64,000 bases of DNA from Kaistia defluvii (GCF_040548815.1 NZ_JBEPSM010000002.1:744001-808000), one strand, 5' to 3'; positions 1 to 9,092 are shown, numbered from the stretch's first letter. A program made the numbers and translations. The notes: a model not told the origin generated them from the sequence alone.

Positions 1-345
1 AAGGGGGACCGCTACCTGCTGGAAATAGTGCTACAGAACCTGATCCAGAACGCTCTGAAATATTCACCTCCGACCAGTCCGGTTACCGTTCAGCTGTCTG
101 TTGATGCTGCTACGGCGTTCGTCACGGTGACGGACCGTGGCGCCGGCGTCCCGCCCGATGCCCACGCCTTCATATTCCTCAAATACTATCGAGCCAGGGG
201 CCAGCGCGTGAATGGATCGGGTCTGGGGCTCTATATTTCGCGGGAGATCGCTCGACAGCATGGCGGCGACCTTACCTTGGTCGCCAGCGACACGTCCGGG
301 TCGACATTCCGCCTCTCCCTCCCACTCGTGAGAACATTTTCTTAG
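1..345 (+). CDS. Sensor histidine kinase, C-terminal fragment (ATPase domain)
   Basis: The reading frame is open from base 1, so this is the 3' end of a gene that begins upstream of the window. The visible 114 residues are the HATPase_c domain of a two-component sensor kinase: an N box (NLIQNALKY), a G1 box (VTDRGAGVP) and a G2 box (GSGLGLYIS). The dimerisation domain with the phospho-accepting His and any sensor domain lie outside. The stop is followed by about 100 bp before the convergent LysR gene. The signal it senses cannot be inferred from this fragment. Confidence 0.85.
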   Translation, partial: KGDRYLLEIVLQNLIQNALKYSPPTSPVTVQLSVDAATAFVTVTDRGAGVPPDAHAFIFLKYYRARGQRVNGSGLGLYISREIARQHGGDLTLVASDTSGSTFRLSLPLVRTFS

Positions 346-445
346 GGGCCTCGCCCGACCGTGTAGTAGCGCGTAGTTTGATCGACGCTTCAGCTAAGCT
401 TTTGATTTAGCGGGTGGCAATCATCGGACAGCTCGCCCCATCGCC

Positions 446-1375
446 TTAGCGAGGCTGTCGTGAATGTTGCGGGTTCACGCCTTTTTCCGCCATCAGCCTG
501 ACAAGCCACTCGACGAAGACCCTGACCTTGTTGCTCAGATGCCGGTTTGGCGGATAGACGACATAGAGCGGGATCGGTTCGATATGCCAGTCCGGCAGCA
601 CCGCAAGGAGCCGCCCGCTGGCAATCTCGTCCGCCACCATGCAGCGAGGAAGCTGGCCCGCGCCGAGGCCGGCAAGAACCGCTGCCGTGTAACTGCGTGC
701 GTCGTTGACGGACAAGGCGTAGCGCGGGTTGATCTCGACGCGCTCGCCATCCCTTTCGAACTGGAACGACATGCTCCGATTGCCGGGCGGCATGAAGTAG
801 CCGACACATTGGTGGTCCGTTTCAAACTGCGAGGGATGCTTCGGCATCCCGCGCCTCTCCACGTAGCCGGCGGAAGCGCCAAATGTCAGGTCGACCTGGC
901 CCACGCGACGCGCGATCAGGGACTGATCGGCAGGCTGGCCGCCCCGCAAGGCGACATCGACATTTTCGGCGAGATAGTCGACATTCCGGTCGCCGACACC
1001 CAGGTCGATATGGATGTCCGGAAACGCCCGGTGGAAATCATCAAGCGCAGGAATGACGATCCAGTCCGCGAAGATGCTGGCCATCTCCACCCGCAGGCGT
1101 CCCGTCGGGGTCGAGTAGGATTGGGACAGACTGCCGTCGAGTTCGTCCACTTCGGAAATGATCCGCAGGGCCCGCTCATAATAGAGGGCGCCATCCGTCG
1201 TCACCATCACCCGCCGCGTCGTCCGATTGAGCAGCTTCGTCTGCAGGTGCGCCTCGAGATTCTGGACGAGGTTGGTCATCGACGCTTTTGACAGGCCGAG
1301 GGCCTCGGAAGCCTTGGTGAAATTGCCGGTATCGACGACACGGATGAAGGCGCGCATGGCCAATAGCTGATCCAT
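446..1375 (-). CDS. LysR-family transcriptional regulator (MexT-like position)
   Basis: This 309-residue protein has the usual LysR layout: an N-terminal winged helix-turn-helix (about residues 1-60, motif FTKASEALGLSKASMTNLV) and a C-terminal effector-binding domain (about 90-295). It is transcribed divergently from a hydrolase-fold gene and a MexE/MexF-like pump. In Pseudomonas the LysR activator MexT controls mexEF-oprN, so a similar role is inferred here. Two palindromes in the 106-bp divergent gap (1410-1423 and 1447-1466) are plausible binding sites. The effector is unknown. Confidence 0.88.
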   Translation of the reverse strand: MDQLLAMRAFIRVVDTGNFTKASEALGLSKASMTNLVQNLEAHLQTKLLNRTTRRVMVTTDGALYYERALRIISEVDELDGSLSQSYSTPTGRLRVEMASIFADWIVIPALDDFHRAFPDIHIDLGVGDRNVDYLAENVDVALRGGQPADQSLIARRVGQVDLTFGASAGYVERRGMPKHPSQFETDHQCVGYFMPPGNRSMSFQFERDGERVEINPRYALSVNDARSYTAAVLAGLGAGQLPRCMVADEIASGRLLAVLPDWHIEPIPLYVVYPPNRHLSNKVRVFVEWLVRLMAEKGVNPQHSRQPR

Positions 1376-1409
1376 ATCAGAGCCTGCGCCTCCGGATTGC
1401 GGGTCATTG

Positions 1410-1423
1410 TTCGAAATCTCGAA
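1410..1423. promoter_or_regulatory. Palindrome in the LysR/hydrolase divergent promoter (site 1)
   Basis: TTCGA-AATC-TCGAA is a perfect 5-bp inverted repeat lying 35-48 bp upstream of the LysR start. LysR regulators commonly bind such paired sites in divergent promoters. This is a candidate regulator site inferred from symmetry and position only. Confidence 0.4.
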
Positions 1424-1446
1424 TAGAGTAGTCGGATTTGGCGCCC

Positions 1447-1466
1447 TTATTCAAGGCGTTGAATAA
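1447..1466. promoter_or_regulatory. Palindromic LysR-type operator (site 2)
   Basis: TTATTCAA-GGCG-TTGAATAA is a perfect 8-bp inverted repeat and contains the T-N11-A form typical of LysR boxes. It ends 15 bp before the start of the hydrolase-fold gene and lies 71 bp upstream of the LysR start. It is the best candidate operator for the regulator at 446-1375. Confidence 0.6.
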
Positions 1467-1481
1467 TGCTAAATTTTTGAA

Positions 1482-2348
1482 ATGACGGGAGCTGCGAACC
1501 CTGCGGCCTCAACATCCAGAGTGAAAAGCGTGATCGCCGTCCAAGTGAGAAATGTGGAGTTGGAACAGCTGGCGGGAGGCTGTGTGTCTGCGCAGATCTA
1601 TCAGGGCGCAGAACCCGTCCGATGCCCGCCCGTCCTCCTGTATTTTCATGGCGGCGCTTTCATGCGTACGGGTCTGGAAGAGTGCCCGCTCGCCCGGTGC
1701 TTTGCGGCGACCGGCGCAATCGTCGTGGTGCCGGACTACAATGCGCCTTTCGGCGGCGTGTTTCCCAAACCCATGGAAGTCGGCTTTTCGATCTTCTCCG
1801 CCCTTGCGAAGAAGTGCGCCGGATTTGGCGAGCGAAAGTCGCTGCTGATCGTCGGCGGCGAGGAGTCGGGCGCCAATATCGCCGCTGCCGTCGCGCTGAA
1901 GGCACGCGACAACTTTGCCGGCGAACTGGATGGCCAGGTGCTTGCTTCGCCGCTGCTGGATCCTTTCATGGGCTCGCCGTCGTTTCGCAATTCCGACGAT
2001 ATCGGGATGCGCCAACGCTGGGAAAATGGATGGGCCCATTATCTGAGCGGCGGGATCTGTCATCCCTACGCCGCCCCCACCCTCTGTTCGCGCCTTCATG
2101 ACGTGGCGCCGGCACTCGTGCTGGCGTCGGACGACGATCCCTTGCTGGATGAAGCGAAAGACTATGCCCGGCATCTGACGGATGCGGGGGTTCCCGTACA
2201 CCAGCACATTCTTCCTGCCGGGACCGGCTGGCCATCCATCTATGGTGGCGACACGGGCCAGGCATCGTCATGGCAGGATCCAGTAGGCAGCCATTTTTTG
2301 AGTTTCACCCGCGAACTCGGCACCCGGTATGCGCGGCTTGAAACCTAG
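1482..2348 (+). CDS. HSL-type alpha/beta-hydrolase fold protein, catalytic residues degenerate
   Basis: This 288-residue protein resembles hormone-sensitive-lipase-type esterases. The oxyanion-hole motif HGG is at residues 56-58, followed by VVVPDYNAP and DDDPLLDEA, which supplies the acid residue. The nucleophile elbow, normally GDSAGGN, reads GEESGAN at 126-132, so Glu128 sits at the Ser position. The usual catalytic-His segment (GxxHGF) reads AGTGWPS, with no His. The protein is therefore probably not an esterase. No clear ribosome-binding site precedes ATG 1482, so the exact start is uncertain. The gene is first in an apparent operon with the RND adaptor and permease (40-bp gap to the adaptor). 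A ligand-binding or scaffolding role is possible but unproven. Confidence 0.75.
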   Translation: MTGAANPAASTSRVKSVIAVQVRNVELEQLAGGCVSAQIYQGAEPVRCPPVLLYFHGGAFMRTGLEECPLARCFAATGAIVVVPDYNAPFGGVFPKPMEVGFSIFSALAKKCAGFGERKSLLIVGGEESGANIAAAVALKARDNFAGELDGQVLASPLLDPFMGSPSFRNSDDIGMRQRWENGWAHYLSGGICHPYAAPTLCSRLHDVAPALVLASDDDPLLDEAKDYARHLTDAGVPVHQHILPAGTGWPSIYGGDTGQASSWQDPVGSHFLSFTRELGTRYARLET

Positions 2349-2388
2349 TTGACCATCGCCGGCATCCACACGCCGTAAGGAAAAGACA

Positions 2389-3579
2389 ATGACACCGACT
2401 ATCAAGCGCTGGGCCCTTGCGGGCACCGGTCTGGGCCTTGCTGCGTCCGTTTTGACCGCCGCCATGGTCCTGGATCTACCCCTGAGCAGCCGTGCAGCGG
2501 CATCGGACGCGGTGCTGCAATCCCCGGCAGTTCCCGTTACCGTCACCGTCATAGAGGCTCGTGACGTGAACCGGTGGCAGGAGTTCTCCGGCCGCCTCGA
2601 GGCGGTCAACCGCATCCAGATTCGCTCTCGCGTCGCGGGCGCCATCCAGTCCGTCGACTTCCGGGAAGGCTCGCTCGTAAACGCCGGCGACCTCCTTTTC
2701 ACGGTCGATCCGGGCCCGTATCAGGCTGCCGTCGCCCAGGCAGAAGGCCAGGTCGCGTCGGCTGCTGCCAAATTGAAGCTCGCAGAAATCGAGTTGGAGC
2801 GAGGACGGCGGCTGTCGCAGACCCAGGTCATATCGCAAAGTACCCTGGACCAGCGTCAGAACGCCCTGGCCGAAGCGCGGGCAGCGCAACAGACGGCCCA
2901 GGCCGTCCTGCAGTCGGCGCAATTGGAACTCGACTATACGAAGCTATATGCGCCGGTCACCGGTCGGATCGGCAAGGTCGAAATCACCGCCGGCAATCTG
3001 GTCGCCGCCGGTTCCGCCTCGCCTGCGCTGACGACGCTGGTCTCGATCGATCCGATCTATGCGAGCTTCGACGTCGCCGAGGAGATGGCGGCACAGATCC
3101 TCGCCAAGCTTCCGTCATCGGGCGCCGCCCATTCGCCTCTCGAAGAGATACCCGTCGAGATCCAGTCGCCGACGGCAGATGGCGCGCCCCTTCACGGAAA
3201 GCTGCAGTTCATCGGCAATCAGGTCGATGCGACCAGCGGCACCATCGGGATCCGCGCGGTCTTCTCCAATCCGGGTGGCAAGCTGATTCCGGGCCAGTTC
3301 GTTCGGATCCGTGTCGGCGAACCCAAGGCCGAGAAGCGGATCCTGGTCAGCGAACGCGCGATCGGCACAGACCAGGACAAGAAGTTCGTCTTCGTCGTGG
3401 ATGCGGAAAACAAGGTGATCTATCGACCCGTGCAACTCGGCGACAGCGCGGATGGTGAGCGGATTGTCGAAAGCGGACTGGCCGCGGGTGACCGGGTGGT
3501 GGTCAACGGTTTGCAGCGGGTTCGTCCCGGCGCCCTTGTGGCCCCGAAGGTCGATGAAGCGGTCGCCGTCCTGAAATAG
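2389..3579 (+). CDS. RND efflux periplasmic adaptor (MexE/AcrA-like membrane fusion protein)
   Basis: A 396-residue membrane fusion protein that links the inner-membrane RND pump to an outer-membrane channel. The N-terminus has a hydrophobic export or anchor segment (about residues 8-40). This is followed by the lipoyl/barrel-sandwich half (RIQIRSRVAGAIQ), a coiled-coil hairpin (about 105-180), the second lipoyl half (YAPVTGRIGKVE) and a beta-barrel/MPD region ending near AAGDRVVVNGLQ. The Shine-Dalgarno TAAGG lies 8 nt before ATG 2389. It sits 113 bp upstream of the permease. No TolC-type outer-membrane gene is present in the window, so the channel must be encoded elsewhere. Confidence 0.92.
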   Translation: MTPTIKRWALAGTGLGLAASVLTAAMVLDLPLSSRAAASDAVLQSPAVPVTVTVIEARDVNRWQEFSGRLEAVNRIQIRSRVAGAIQSVDFREGSLVNAGDLLFTVDPGPYQAAVAQAEGQVASAAAKLKLAEIELERGRRLSQTQVISQSTLDQRQNALAEARAAQQTAQAVLQSAQLELDYTKLYAPVTGRIGKVEITAGNLVAAGSASPALTTLVSIDPIYASFDVAEEMAAQILAKLPSSGAAHSPLEEIPVEIQSPTADGAPLHGKLQFIGNQVDATSGTIGIRAVFSNPGGKLIPGQFVRIRVGEPKAEKRILVSERAIGTDQDKKFVFVVDAENKVIYRPVQLGDSADGERIVESGLAAGDRVVVNGLQRVRPGALVAPKVDEAVAVLK

Positions 3580-3698
3580 AGGCCACAGCGGAGGGCCCCC
3601 AAGCTCCGCAAAAATCTCAGATTCTTCTAATCGGCCTGCGGAGCGATCCGGGGACTAGGACGATTCACGCAAATTTCGTCCCAGAGTAGGACTTGGAA

Positions 3699-6600
3699 AT
3701 GAATATATCGCGGTTCTTCATCGATCGCCCCGTGTTTGCCGGCGTGCTGTCCGTCCTCATCGTCGTCGCAGGCCTGATCGGCATGCGGTCGCTGCCGATC
3801 TCCGAATATCCGGAGGTCGTTCCGCCTTCGATCGTCGTTCGGGCGACCTATCCGGGCGCCAATCCCGTCGTCGTCGCTGAAACCGTGGCAACGCCTCTGG
3901 AGGAGCAGATCAACGGCGTCGAGGACATGCTGTACATGAACAGCCAGGCGACCTCCGACGGCGTGCTGACCCTCACCGTCACCTTCAAGCTCGGCACGGA
4001 TCCCGACAAGGCGCAGCAGCTGGTGCAGAATCGCGTCTCGCAGGCGGAGCCCCGCCTGCCGGCCGAGGTCCGCGCGCTGGGCGTCACGACCATCAAGAGT
4101 TCGCCCGACTTCATCATGGTGGTCAACCTGGTTTCCGACTCGGACCGCTACGACATCACCTATCTGCGAAACTACGCGACCTTGAACATCAAGGACCGCC
4201 TGGCTCGCACGGAGGGCGTCGGCCAGGTCCAGATTTTCGGCGCCGGCGACTACGCCATGCGCGTCTGGATCGATCCGGAAAAGGCTGCACGACACAGCCT
4301 TGCCGCGAGCGACATCACCAATGCCATCCGCCAGCAGAACATCCAGGCGGCCGCCGGCACGATCGGCGCTTCGCCGGCACCGTCGACCGCGGACCTGCAG
4401 TTGAACGTCAACGCACGCGGCCGCCTCGGCACGCCCGAGGAGTTTGGCGACATCATCGTCCGGACAGGCGCGAACGGCGAGATAACGCGGCTCCGGGATG
4501 TGGCCCGTGTTGAAATGGGCGCGGCCGACTATACGCTGCGCTCGCTGCTCGATGGCCAGCCGGCCGTGGCCATCGCGGTTCTGCAGGCGCCAGGCTCGAA
4601 TGCCATCGAGATCGCCGACCAGATCTATTCCACGATGGATGAGCTGCAACGCGCCATGCCGGAAGGGGTCCGGTACGAGATCGTCTATGACACGACCCAG
4701 TTCGTGCGCGCTTCCATCGACAAGGTCATCGACACGCTGCTCGAGGCCATCGCGCTCGTCGTTCTGGTCGTCATCCTCTTCCTGCAATCCTGGCGGGCGT
4801 CGATCATTCCCCTGATCGCGGTTCCCGTATCGATCATCGGCACCTTCGCCGTGATGTATGTGTTCGGATTCTCCATCAACGCGCTGACGCTGTTTGGCCT
4901 GGTGCTGGCCATCGGCATCGTCGTCGATGATGCCATCGTCGTGGTCGAGAATGTCGAGCGCAACATCGAGATGGGGCTCAGCCCCCGGGAGGCGACCTAT
5001 CGCGCCATGCGCGAAGTGTCCGGACCGATCGTCGCCATTGCCCTGGTTCTGGTGGCCGTCTTCGTTCCCCTGGCGTTCATCAGCGGGCTCTCCGGCCAGT
5101 TCTACCGCCAGTTCGCGCTGACGATCGCGATCTCGACGGTGATTTCGGCCATCAACTCGCTCACGCTGTCGCCCGCCCTGGCAGCCCTTCTGCTCAGGGA
5201 CCATCACGCGCCGAAGGACCGCCTTACCCGCGCCATGGATTTTGCCTTTGGCTGGTTCTTCCGCGGTTTCAACCGGATGTTCAGCTCCGCGTCCGCCGGT
5301 TACGGCAAGGGCGTAGGCGGCCTCATGACGCGCAAGGGCATCGTGATGGCCATTTATCTCGCCCTCGGCGGCGCGACCTATCTGGTTTTCAACAGCGTGC
5401 CCGGCGGGTTCGTGCCGGCCCAGGACAAGCAGTATCTGATCGGTTTCGCGCAGCTCCCGGACGGCGCCTCGCTCGACCGCACCGAGACTGTCATCAAGCG
5501 GATGAGCGCCATCGCTCTGGAACAGCCGGGCGTCGCCCATGCGATCGCTTTCCCGGGCCTGTCGATCAACGGCTTCACGATCGGCTCGAACTCCGGCATC
5601 GTCTTCGCGATCCTTGACGATTTCGAGAAGCGCAAGTCGCCCGAGCTGTCCAGCGGCGCGATCGCCATGCAGCTGAACGGCAAATTTGCGGGGATCCAGG
5701 ACGCCTTCATCGCCATGTTCCCGCCGCCGCCGGTCAACGGTCTTGGTTCGACGGGCGGCTTCAAGCTGCAGATCGAAGATCGCGCCGGCCTTGGCTACCA
5801 GGCACTCGACACCGCCACCAAGGACTTCCTGGCCAAGGCCAGCCAGGCGCCGGAACTGGCCGGCTTGTTCTCCAGCTTCCAGATCAACGTGCCCCAGCTC
5901 TTCGCCGATATCGACCGGCCGAAGGCCCAGCAGCTTGGCGTCGCGGTCACGGACGTCTTTGACACGCTGCAGATCTATCTGGGGTCGCTCTACGTCAATG
6001 ATTTCAACGCCTTTGGCAGGACCTACAGTGTCCGTGTCCAGGCCGACGCGGCCTATCGGGCCGTGCCGGAAGACATCGGCCGGCTCCATGTCCGCTCGCA
6101 ATCGGGCGAGATGATCCCCCTGGCCGCCCTGCTCAAGGTCGAAAGCGCCAATGGCCCGGAACGGACAACACGCTACAACGGCTTCCTGGCCGCCGACATC
6201 AATGGAGGGCCGGCGCCTGGATTTTCCTCAGGCCAGGCCGAAGCGGCCATCGAGAAGATCGCAGGCGAGACCTTGCCGGCGGGCATCGACTTCGAGTGGA
6301 CGGACCTGACGTACCAGCAGATCATCGCCGGCAATTCGAGCTTCATCGTCTTCGCGCTCGCCTTGCTGCTGGTCTATCTGGTGCTGGCGGCTCAATATGA
6401 GAGCCTGACCCTGCCGGTCGCCATCATCCTGATCGTGCCGATGGGCGTGCTGGCAGCTCTGACGGGCGTCTGGCTGATCGGCGGCGACAACAACATCTTC
6501 ACCCAGATCGGCCTCATGGTCCTGGTGGGCCTGTCCGCCAAGAACGCGATCCTGATCGTCGAGTTCGCCCGCGAACTGGAGTTTGAAGGTAGGAACCCGG

Positions 6601-6896
6601 TTCAGGCGGCCATCGAGGCCAGCCGCCAGCGCCTTCGGCCCATCCTGATGACCTCGATGGCCTTCATCATGGGCGTTGTTCCCCTGGTTGTTTCCGTCGG
6701 CGCCGGTGCGGAGATGCGCTCGGCCATGGGTGTCGCGGTCTTCTCCGGCATGATCGGCGTCACCTTCTTCGGCATATTCATGACGCCCGTCTTCTATGTC
6801 CTGATGCGCCGGGTGGCGGGCAATCGCCCGCTCGTCCAGCACCATCTGGACGTGGAAGGCGGGGAAGTAAAGATCGGGAGCATCCGAAGCCACTGA
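3699..6896 (+). CDS. RND multidrug efflux permease (MexF-like, HAE1 family)
   Basis: A 1065-residue inner-membrane proton-drug antiporter of the hydrophobe/amphiphile RND family. It begins MNISRFFIDRPVFAGVL, typical of MexF. Transmembrane helix 4 contains the proton-relay Asp pair (GIVVDDAIVVVENVE), and helix 10 has the matching Lys (LSAKNAILIVEFARE). Two large periplasmic loops flank these, and the length equals that of the family. An upstream TTG at 3693 is in frame, but the sequence GTAGGA 7 nt before ATG 3699 favours the ATG. With the adaptor it forms the pump of the LysR-controlled locus. The substrate is unknown. Confidence 0.93.
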   Translation: MNISRFFIDRPVFAGVLSVLIVVAGLIGMRSLPISEYPEVVPPSIVVRATYPGANPVVVAETVATPLEEQINGVEDMLYMNSQATSDGVLTLTVTFKLGTDPDKAQQLVQNRVSQAEPRLPAEVRALGVTTIKSSPDFIMVVNLVSDSDRYDITYLRNYATLNIKDRLARTEGVGQVQIFGAGDYAMRVWIDPEKAARHSLAASDITNAIRQQNIQAAAGTIGASPAPSTADLQLNVNARGRLGTPEEFGDIIVRTGANGEITRLRDVARVEMGAADYTLRSLLDGQPAVAIAVLQAPGSNAIEIADQIYSTMDELQRAMPEGVRYEIVYDTTQFVRASIDKVIDTLLEAIALVVLVVILFLQSWRASIIPLIAVPVSIIGTFAVMYVFGFSINALTLFGLVLAIGIVVDDAIVVVENVERNIEMGLSPREATYRAMREVSGPIVAIALVLVAVFVPLAFISGLSGQFYRQFALTIAISTVISAINSLTLSPALAALLLRDHHAPKDRLTRAMDFAFGWFFRGFNRMFSSASAGYGKGVGGLMTRKGIVMAIYLALGGATYLVFNSVPGGFVPAQDKQYLIGFAQLPDGASLDRTETVIKRMSAIALEQPGVAHAIAFPGLSINGFTIGSNSGIVFAILDDFEKRKSPELSSGAIAMQLNGKFAGIQDAFIAMFPPPPVNGLGSTGGFKLQIEDRAGLGYQALDTATKDFLAKASQAPELAGLFSSFQINVPQLFADIDRPKAQQLGVAVTDVFDTLQIYLGSLYVNDFNAFGRTYSVRVQADAAYRAVPEDIGRLHVRSQSGEMIPLAALLKVESANGPERTTRYNGFLAADINGGPAPGFSSGQAEAAIEKIAGETLPAGIDFEWTDLTYQQIIAGNSSFIVFALALLLVYLVLAAQYESLTLPVAIILIVPMGVLAALTGVWLIGGDNNIFTQIGLMVLVGLSAKNAILIVEFARELEFEGRNPVQAAIEASRQRLRPILMTSMAFIMGVVPLVVSVGAGAEMRSAMGVAVFSGMIGVTFFGIFMTPVFYVLMRRVAGNRPLVQHHLDVEGGEVKIGSIRSH

Positions 6897-7006
6897 TCCC
6901 AAAGCTGCTGAACTACAGCGATTTTCCGTCGCCGGCCGCCCCTTGTGCCGGCTACCGATATCCGGCGCCGCGTCCAGAAGGCAGACCGTGGTTGTTTCCA
7001 TCCCAG

Positions 7007-8185
7007 TCATTTCGATGACACATGAATCGAACGTCCGGCTCCGAGACCTAGCGCTGCGAGCACAACGCAGAAAATCATGCAGACGGTCAACACCGCTTGC
7101 CAGCTTCCTGCCGCGTCATGCAGCGCTCCCAGCAAAACCGGTCCGGTTGCCGACATGAGATATCCGACGGATTGGGTCATGCCCGAAAGAGTCGCGGTTT
7201 GATGCGAGGTGGCCGTCCGCAGGCCAATAAAAGCGAGCGCCAACACGAAGGCGCCGCCAATTCCGAAACCGAAGAGTGCCACCCACAATACGGCGAGGGC
7301 TGGCGCGAACAGCAGCCCTGCCAGCGACAAAAGACCCGATAGCGCCAGGCCCGCGGCCAGGCCCCGCTGGTCCCTTGCCGTCTTCACCAGGGGCACGATC
7401 ACAAATCCCGGCAGGATGGTCGCGAACTGCATGACGGCATGAAGCGAACCGGCCTGATCCGGTGAATAGCCTTGGGTCAGCAGAATGGACGGAAGCCAAG
7501 TGGCGACCGCGTAGTAGACAAAGGAATTGACGCCAAAGAACAGGCTGACCTGCCAGGCCAGTGACGATCGCCAGATAACGCCGCCATGCGGGGCCGTGGC
7601 GGTGCCGGCAGCCGGGCGCGAATGCCGACGAAGCTGCGGCAGCCAGGCCAGGGCGCTCAGAACAGGCAAAGTCAAGAAGGCGCCAAGCGAAATCTGCCAG
7701 CTGAACGCTTGGGCCAGCGGCACCACAAGCGCCGAGCCGACTGCCGATGCCACGCCCATCGTGATCGAATAGACAACCGTCAGCTTGGTGAGCTGATCGG
7801 GGAAATCGCGCTTGAGCAGGCTGGGTAGAAGCGTGTTGCCGACCGCTATTCCCGCGCCCAACAGCGACGTTCCGAGAAACAAGCCCCAGGACGGACCTAA
7901 TGAGCGAACGAGAATGCCGACTGCCATCACGATCAAGGCAATGAACAAGGTTCTTTCCAGGCCATATTCCCGAGCCAAGCCTGCCGAGAACGGCGAAATG
8001 ACGCAAAAGATGAGCAGTGGCAGCGTCATCAGTAGCCCGGCCTCGCTCGCCCCCATGCTGAAGGCGTCGCGGACAAGGTCGAGCAGCGGGCTGACAGATG
8101 TGAACGGGGCCCGCAAATTGGTCGAGAAAAGCAGGATTCCGACGATGATCCAGTATGGGTGAAGGCGGCGGGCGTGAGAGGACAT
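7007..8185 (-). CDS. MFS transporter, CynX/NimT type
   Basis: A 12-helix major facilitator of about 392 residues. It resembles the cyanate/2-nitroimidazole transporter family, with PYWIIVGILLFSTNLRAPFTSV near the N-terminus and a typical NTLLPSLLKRDFP loop. In frame a GTG at 8221 would add 12 residues; neither start has a strong ribosome-binding site, and ATG 8185 is preferred. It is divergent from an AraC regulator, the same arrangement as nimT/nimR (yeaN/yeaM) in E. coli, where the regulator represses the transporter. A role in exporting small toxic compounds is inferred. Confidence 0.85.
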   Translation of the reverse strand: MSSHARRLHPYWIIVGILLFSTNLRAPFTSVSPLLDLVRDAFSMGASEAGLLMTLPLLIFCVISPFSAGLAREYGLERTLFIALIVMAVGILVRSLGPSWGLFLGTSLLGAGIAVGNTLLPSLLKRDFPDQLTKLTVVYSITMGVASAVGSALVVPLAQAFSWQISLGAFLTLPVLSALAWLPQLRRHSRPAAGTATAPHGGVIWRSSLAWQVSLFFGVNSFVYYAVATWLPSILLTQGYSPDQAGSLHAVMQFATILPGFVIVPLVKTARDQRGLAAGLALSGLLSLAGLLFAPALAVLWVALFGFGIGGAFVLALAFIGLRTATSHQTATLSGMTQSVGYLMSATGPVLLGALHDAAGSWQAVLTVCMIFCVVLAALGLGAGRSIHVSSK

Positions 8186-8239
8186 GGATTTCCAGCGCGA
8201 GAGGTGAAACTGCGCTGACACTAGAGGGGGCGAGCCCTG

Positions 8240-8274
8240 CCGAATTTCGGTATCATGACGAATAGTTTTCGAAA
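8240..8274. promoter_or_regulatory. Palindromic elements in the MFS/AraC divergent promoter
   Basis: The gap between the transporter and the AraC gene contains CCGAATTTCGG (8240-8250, perfect palindrome about a central T) and TTTCGAAA (8267-8274). Both lie where a divergent regulator would bind. Assignment to the AraC protein at 8289 is inference from position. Confidence 0.4.
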
Positions 8275-8288
8275 TCGGTCAATCACCC

Positions 8289-9092
8289 ATGAGTTCCCTC
8301 CACGCCTCCTTGGCTTCCTTGGATCCGGACTTGGTCGATGAGCCGGCGTTCGCGGCCAGTATCACGGTCAAGGAGCACGAGGCGGAGTTGCCCATGCACC
8401 AGCATCGCAAAGGTCAGCTGGTCGTGGCCCTGCAGGGCGGGGTCATGTGCCGGGCGCACGGTGGCTTGTGGATGGTCCCGCCGGGCAGCGGGGTCTGGAT
8501 CCCGGGGAACGTCTTGCATTCCAATCACGTCACGGCCAATGGCCGGATATGCCTGCTCTTTGTCGCACCCTCCGTGCCGGGACTGCCGACCCAGTGCTGC
8601 ACGCTGTCGCTGACACGCCTCGTCATAGAGATCATCAAACACATGGCAGCCTATCCGCGGAGCGCCCATGCCCCGGATTCGCACAAGGACCGGATTGCTG
8701 AGGTGGTACTCGAGGAACTGCGGCGCATGAAGGTAGCGTCGCTTCATCTGCCGATCCCCGATGACCCGACTCTGACCCGGATCGCCAATGCGCTGATCCA
8801 AAACCCGGACGACCGCAGCACGGTCGCCGAATGGGCGAAGCGCGTCGCCATGAGTGAGCGCACACTGGCGCGCTTGGTTGTCAGGACAACGTCGATGAGT
8901 TTTGGCAGGTGGCGACAGCAGTTGCATATCATCATCGCCCTGCAACGCCTGACATCCGGGCGTTCGGTGCAAAGCGTGTCGGATGATCTCGGCTACGAGT
9001 CCGTCAGCGCGTTCATCACAATGTTCAAGAATGCCTTGGGTAAGCCGCCCGCCCGCTATGTCGCCGAACAGGAGCTACGCGACGGTTCCTGA
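8289..9092 (+). CDS. AraC-family regulator (NimR-like)
   Basis: A 267-residue AraC/XylS regulator. The N-terminal part is a cupin-type sensing domain with the motif MHQHRKGQLV (residues 36-45) and GSGVWIPGNVLH. The C-terminal 100 residues hold the two helix-turn-helix units, with MSERTLARLV in the first and SVSDDLGYESVSAFI ahead of the conserved GKPPARY. It is divergent from the CynX/NimT-like transporter and probably controls it. In the family, ligand binding to the cupin domain relieves repression; the ligand here is not known. Confidence 0.88.
   Translation: MSSLHASLASLDPDLVDEPAFAASITVKEHEAELPMHQHRKGQLVVALQGGVMCRAHGGLWMVPPGSGVWIPGNVLHSNHVTANGRICLLFVAPSVPGLPTQCCTLSLTRLVIEIIKHMAAYPRSAHAPDSHKDRIAEVVLEELRRMKVASLHLPIPDDPTLTRIANALIQNPDDRSTVAEWAKRVAMSERTLARLVVRTTSMSFGRWRQQLHIIIALQRLTSGRSVQSVSDDLGYESVSAFITMFKNALGKPPARYVAEQELRDGS

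Noticed and set aside
3627..6101. 824-codon open frame on the minus strand opposite the RND permease
   Set aside because: It is a shadow of the permease gene: the translation is rich in Arg, Asp, Gly and His with no domain, as expected for antisense of GC-rich coding DNA.
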